Below, piece after piece: positions 28,738 to 29,069 of a stretch of 29,069 nt of DNA. The stretch's first letter is position 1. Each line of letters begins with the position of its first letter. The translations under genes and the position numbers were made by a program. The notes below the pieces were generated by a model. The model ran no database searches, was not told the DNA's origin, and saw only the letters and a list, made by a program, of their open reading frames with translations. This stretch comes from JARLFX01 sp036404255. GTDB taxonomy: Bacteria; Acidobacteriota; Terriglobia; Terriglobales; Acidobacteriaceae. Where the stretch lies: the NCBI GenBank assembly GCA_036404255.1, contig DASWOP010000058.1, forward strand, positions 1-29,069, given 5' to 3'.

Positions 28738-28813
28738 CCGGCTTCAGCCGGGGGGGAGTGCAGGCTTTAGCCTGCACGGCAAGCAGCATCGATCAAAGAG
28801 GGGCTTCAGCCCC
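28735..28813. repeat. Cluster of three REP-like hairpins
   Basis: Three small hairpins with related tetraloops follow each other: CCCCCGGC-TTCA-GCCGGGGG (28735-28754), GTGCAGGC-TTTA-GCCTGCAC (28758-28777) and GGGGC-TTCA-GCCCC (28800-28813). All share a GGC-TTYA-GCC core. The arrangement resembles REP/BIME elements that are spread by REP-associated transposases. Both strands give stable hairpins. Confidence 0.7.
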
Positions 28814-28837
28814 GGAGTTCCCATGCGCAAAAGCGAA

Positions 28838-28867
28838 GGGCCCGCACGTGCGTAGACGTGCGGGCCC
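28838..28867 (-). terminator. Strong terminator-like hairpin at the right end
   Basis: A perfect 12-bp stem, GGGCCCGCACGT (28838-28849) with ACGTGCGGGCCC (28856-28867), closes a six-base loop. On the minus strand it is followed by TTCGCTTTTG, a weak T-rich tail. It would end minus-strand transcripts coming from beyond the right edge. Confidence 0.65.
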
Positions 28868-28873
28868 ATCGGC

Positions 28874-28975
28874 GGTGATCTGTTGAGATTGGCTGAGGCG
28901 TCCGCAACTCGCGCGGGCGCTCGGCAGTACTGCAAGCCAAGGCGGTGAGCGTGGACGCTCTAAGCCTCAGTCACC
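28874..28975 (-). ncRNA. Candidate structured RNA element
   Basis: Nested complementary segments enclose about 100 bases: GGTGA (28874-28878) with TCACC (28971-28975), CTGAGGC (28893-28899) with GCCTCAG (28964-28970), and GCGTCC (28898-28903) with GGACGC (28953-28958). Inside lies a palindromic GCAGTACTGC. The element sits between a possible short peptide frame and the terminator at 28838-28867, which together resemble a leader or small RNA on the minus strand. I do not recognise a known riboswitch or RNA family. Confidence 0.3.
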
Positions 28976-29025
28976 TCACGTACTGTTGTGCAACTCTGAC
29001 TGTCAATTTTCATAGGCTGGACCAT
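28960..29025 (-). CDS. Possible leader peptide or C-terminal end of an off-window gene
   Basis: On the minus strand AAAGGAGG (29033-29026) abuts an ATG at 29025, with a second in-frame ATG at 29013. The frame ends at TAG (28962-28960), giving 21 or 17 residues (the short form reads MKIDSQSCTTVREVTEA). The same frame is also open to the window edge, so this could be the C-terminus of a longer protein. The strong ribosome binding site, 12 bases before the second ATG, and the downstream structured region favour a short leader peptide. The composition shows no run of one amino acid, as a classical attenuator would. Confidence 0.3.
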   Translation of the reverse strand: MVQPMKIDSQSCTTVREVTEA

Positions 29026-29069
29026 CCTCCTTTCCCGTGTAATTGAGAGCGTAATGGCAACCCGATTCC

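Larger units (their letters stand above)
28534..29069. other. 536-bp non-coding right end (overview)
   Basis: No convincing full-length gene was found after thiG. From left to right the stretch holds the thiG promoter box, degenerate TTGCTTTTGGGATTAAG repeats, three REP-like hairpins, a terminator-like hairpin, a candidate structured RNA, and a short peptide frame with a strong ribosome binding site. Longer open frames here overlap the hairpins and have no protein features. Confidence 0.5.

Noticed and set aside
28744..28935. 63-codon minus-strand open frame at the right end
   Set aside because: It runs through the REP-like hairpins and the terminator and has no start signal or protein features.
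28534..29069. TPP riboswitch upstream of thiG
   Set aside because: No CUGAGA or ACCUGAUC-type conserved box was found on the minus strand, and the thiG start has only a short upstream region before the repeats.
1..29069. CRISPR array, tRNA, rRNA, insertion sequence or prophage
   Set aside because: No regular repeat-spacer pattern, tRNA T-arm, rRNA segment or transposase or integrase motif was recognised on either strand.

Overview
The window reads as a chromosomal, mostly core-gene stretch of a GC-rich Gram-negative bacterium, most likely an acidobacterium of the Terriglobales/Acidobacteriaceae type. This is inference. It rests on the mix of outer-membrane and secreted proteins (an OmpA-like barrel with Ig/PKD-type repeats, a secreted BNR-repeat protein), a divergent Hfq-like protein, many short 'GTCATTCTGAGCG...GAAGAATC'-type intergenic repeats, and strong C-ending codon bias. 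No rRNA, tRNA, CRISPR array, insertion sequence or prophage was recognised.

Layout. Positions 1-401: the first codons of a minus-strand gene behind a promoter holding an 18-bp palindromic operator. 402-1832: glmU. 2124-4495 (minus): a small zinc-ribbon protein with its own terminator, a CPBP (CAAX-type) membrane protease, and accA; accA and the protease form a tight pair. 4573-5131: a RelB/RelE-type toxin-antitoxin pair behind overlapping palindromes. 5138-10032 (minus): a DoxX-like membrane protein, dnaE and a dienelactone hydrolase. 10060-13856 (minus): the secreted BNR protein and the OmpA-like protein. 14103-15667 (minus): a stand-alone nuoB and an exported protein of unknown function. 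15880-20478 (plus): the nitrogen cluster amtB-glnK-glnD. 20512-22972: a small membrane protein, tmk and holB. 23199-25506: an Hfq-like protein, a Crp/Fnr-family regulator and a degenerate response regulator. 25332-28533: a Sua5-type tRNA modification gene, a CYTH protein, ruvC and thiG. 28534-29069: no clear gene, but several hairpins, repeats, a terminator and a possible leader peptide or structured RNA.

How genes work together. AmtB, PII and GlnD form one nitrogen-sensing module: transporter, its regulatory partner, and the enzyme that uridylylates that partner. A strong hairpin starting at the amtB stop codon separates amtB from glnK. DnaE, HolB, Tmk and RuvC are replication and recombination functions scattered as separate units. 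GlmU and AccA supply envelope and fatty-acid precursors.

The most interesting points are these. (1) Six genes (dnaE, nuoB, Sua5 gene, CYTH gene, ruvC, thiG) share a TANNNT hexamer exactly six bases before the start codon, mostly without a good ribosome binding site, which suggests leaderless transcripts. (2) The Hfq-like protein has a long N-terminal extension and lacks the usual His of the YKHAI motif. (3) The response regulator lacks the conserved Lys, carries a zinc-ribbon-like module, and its frame overlaps the 3' end of the convergent Sua5 gene by 175 bp. (4) The right end carries tandem REP-like hairpins and a possible structured RNA with a short peptide frame.
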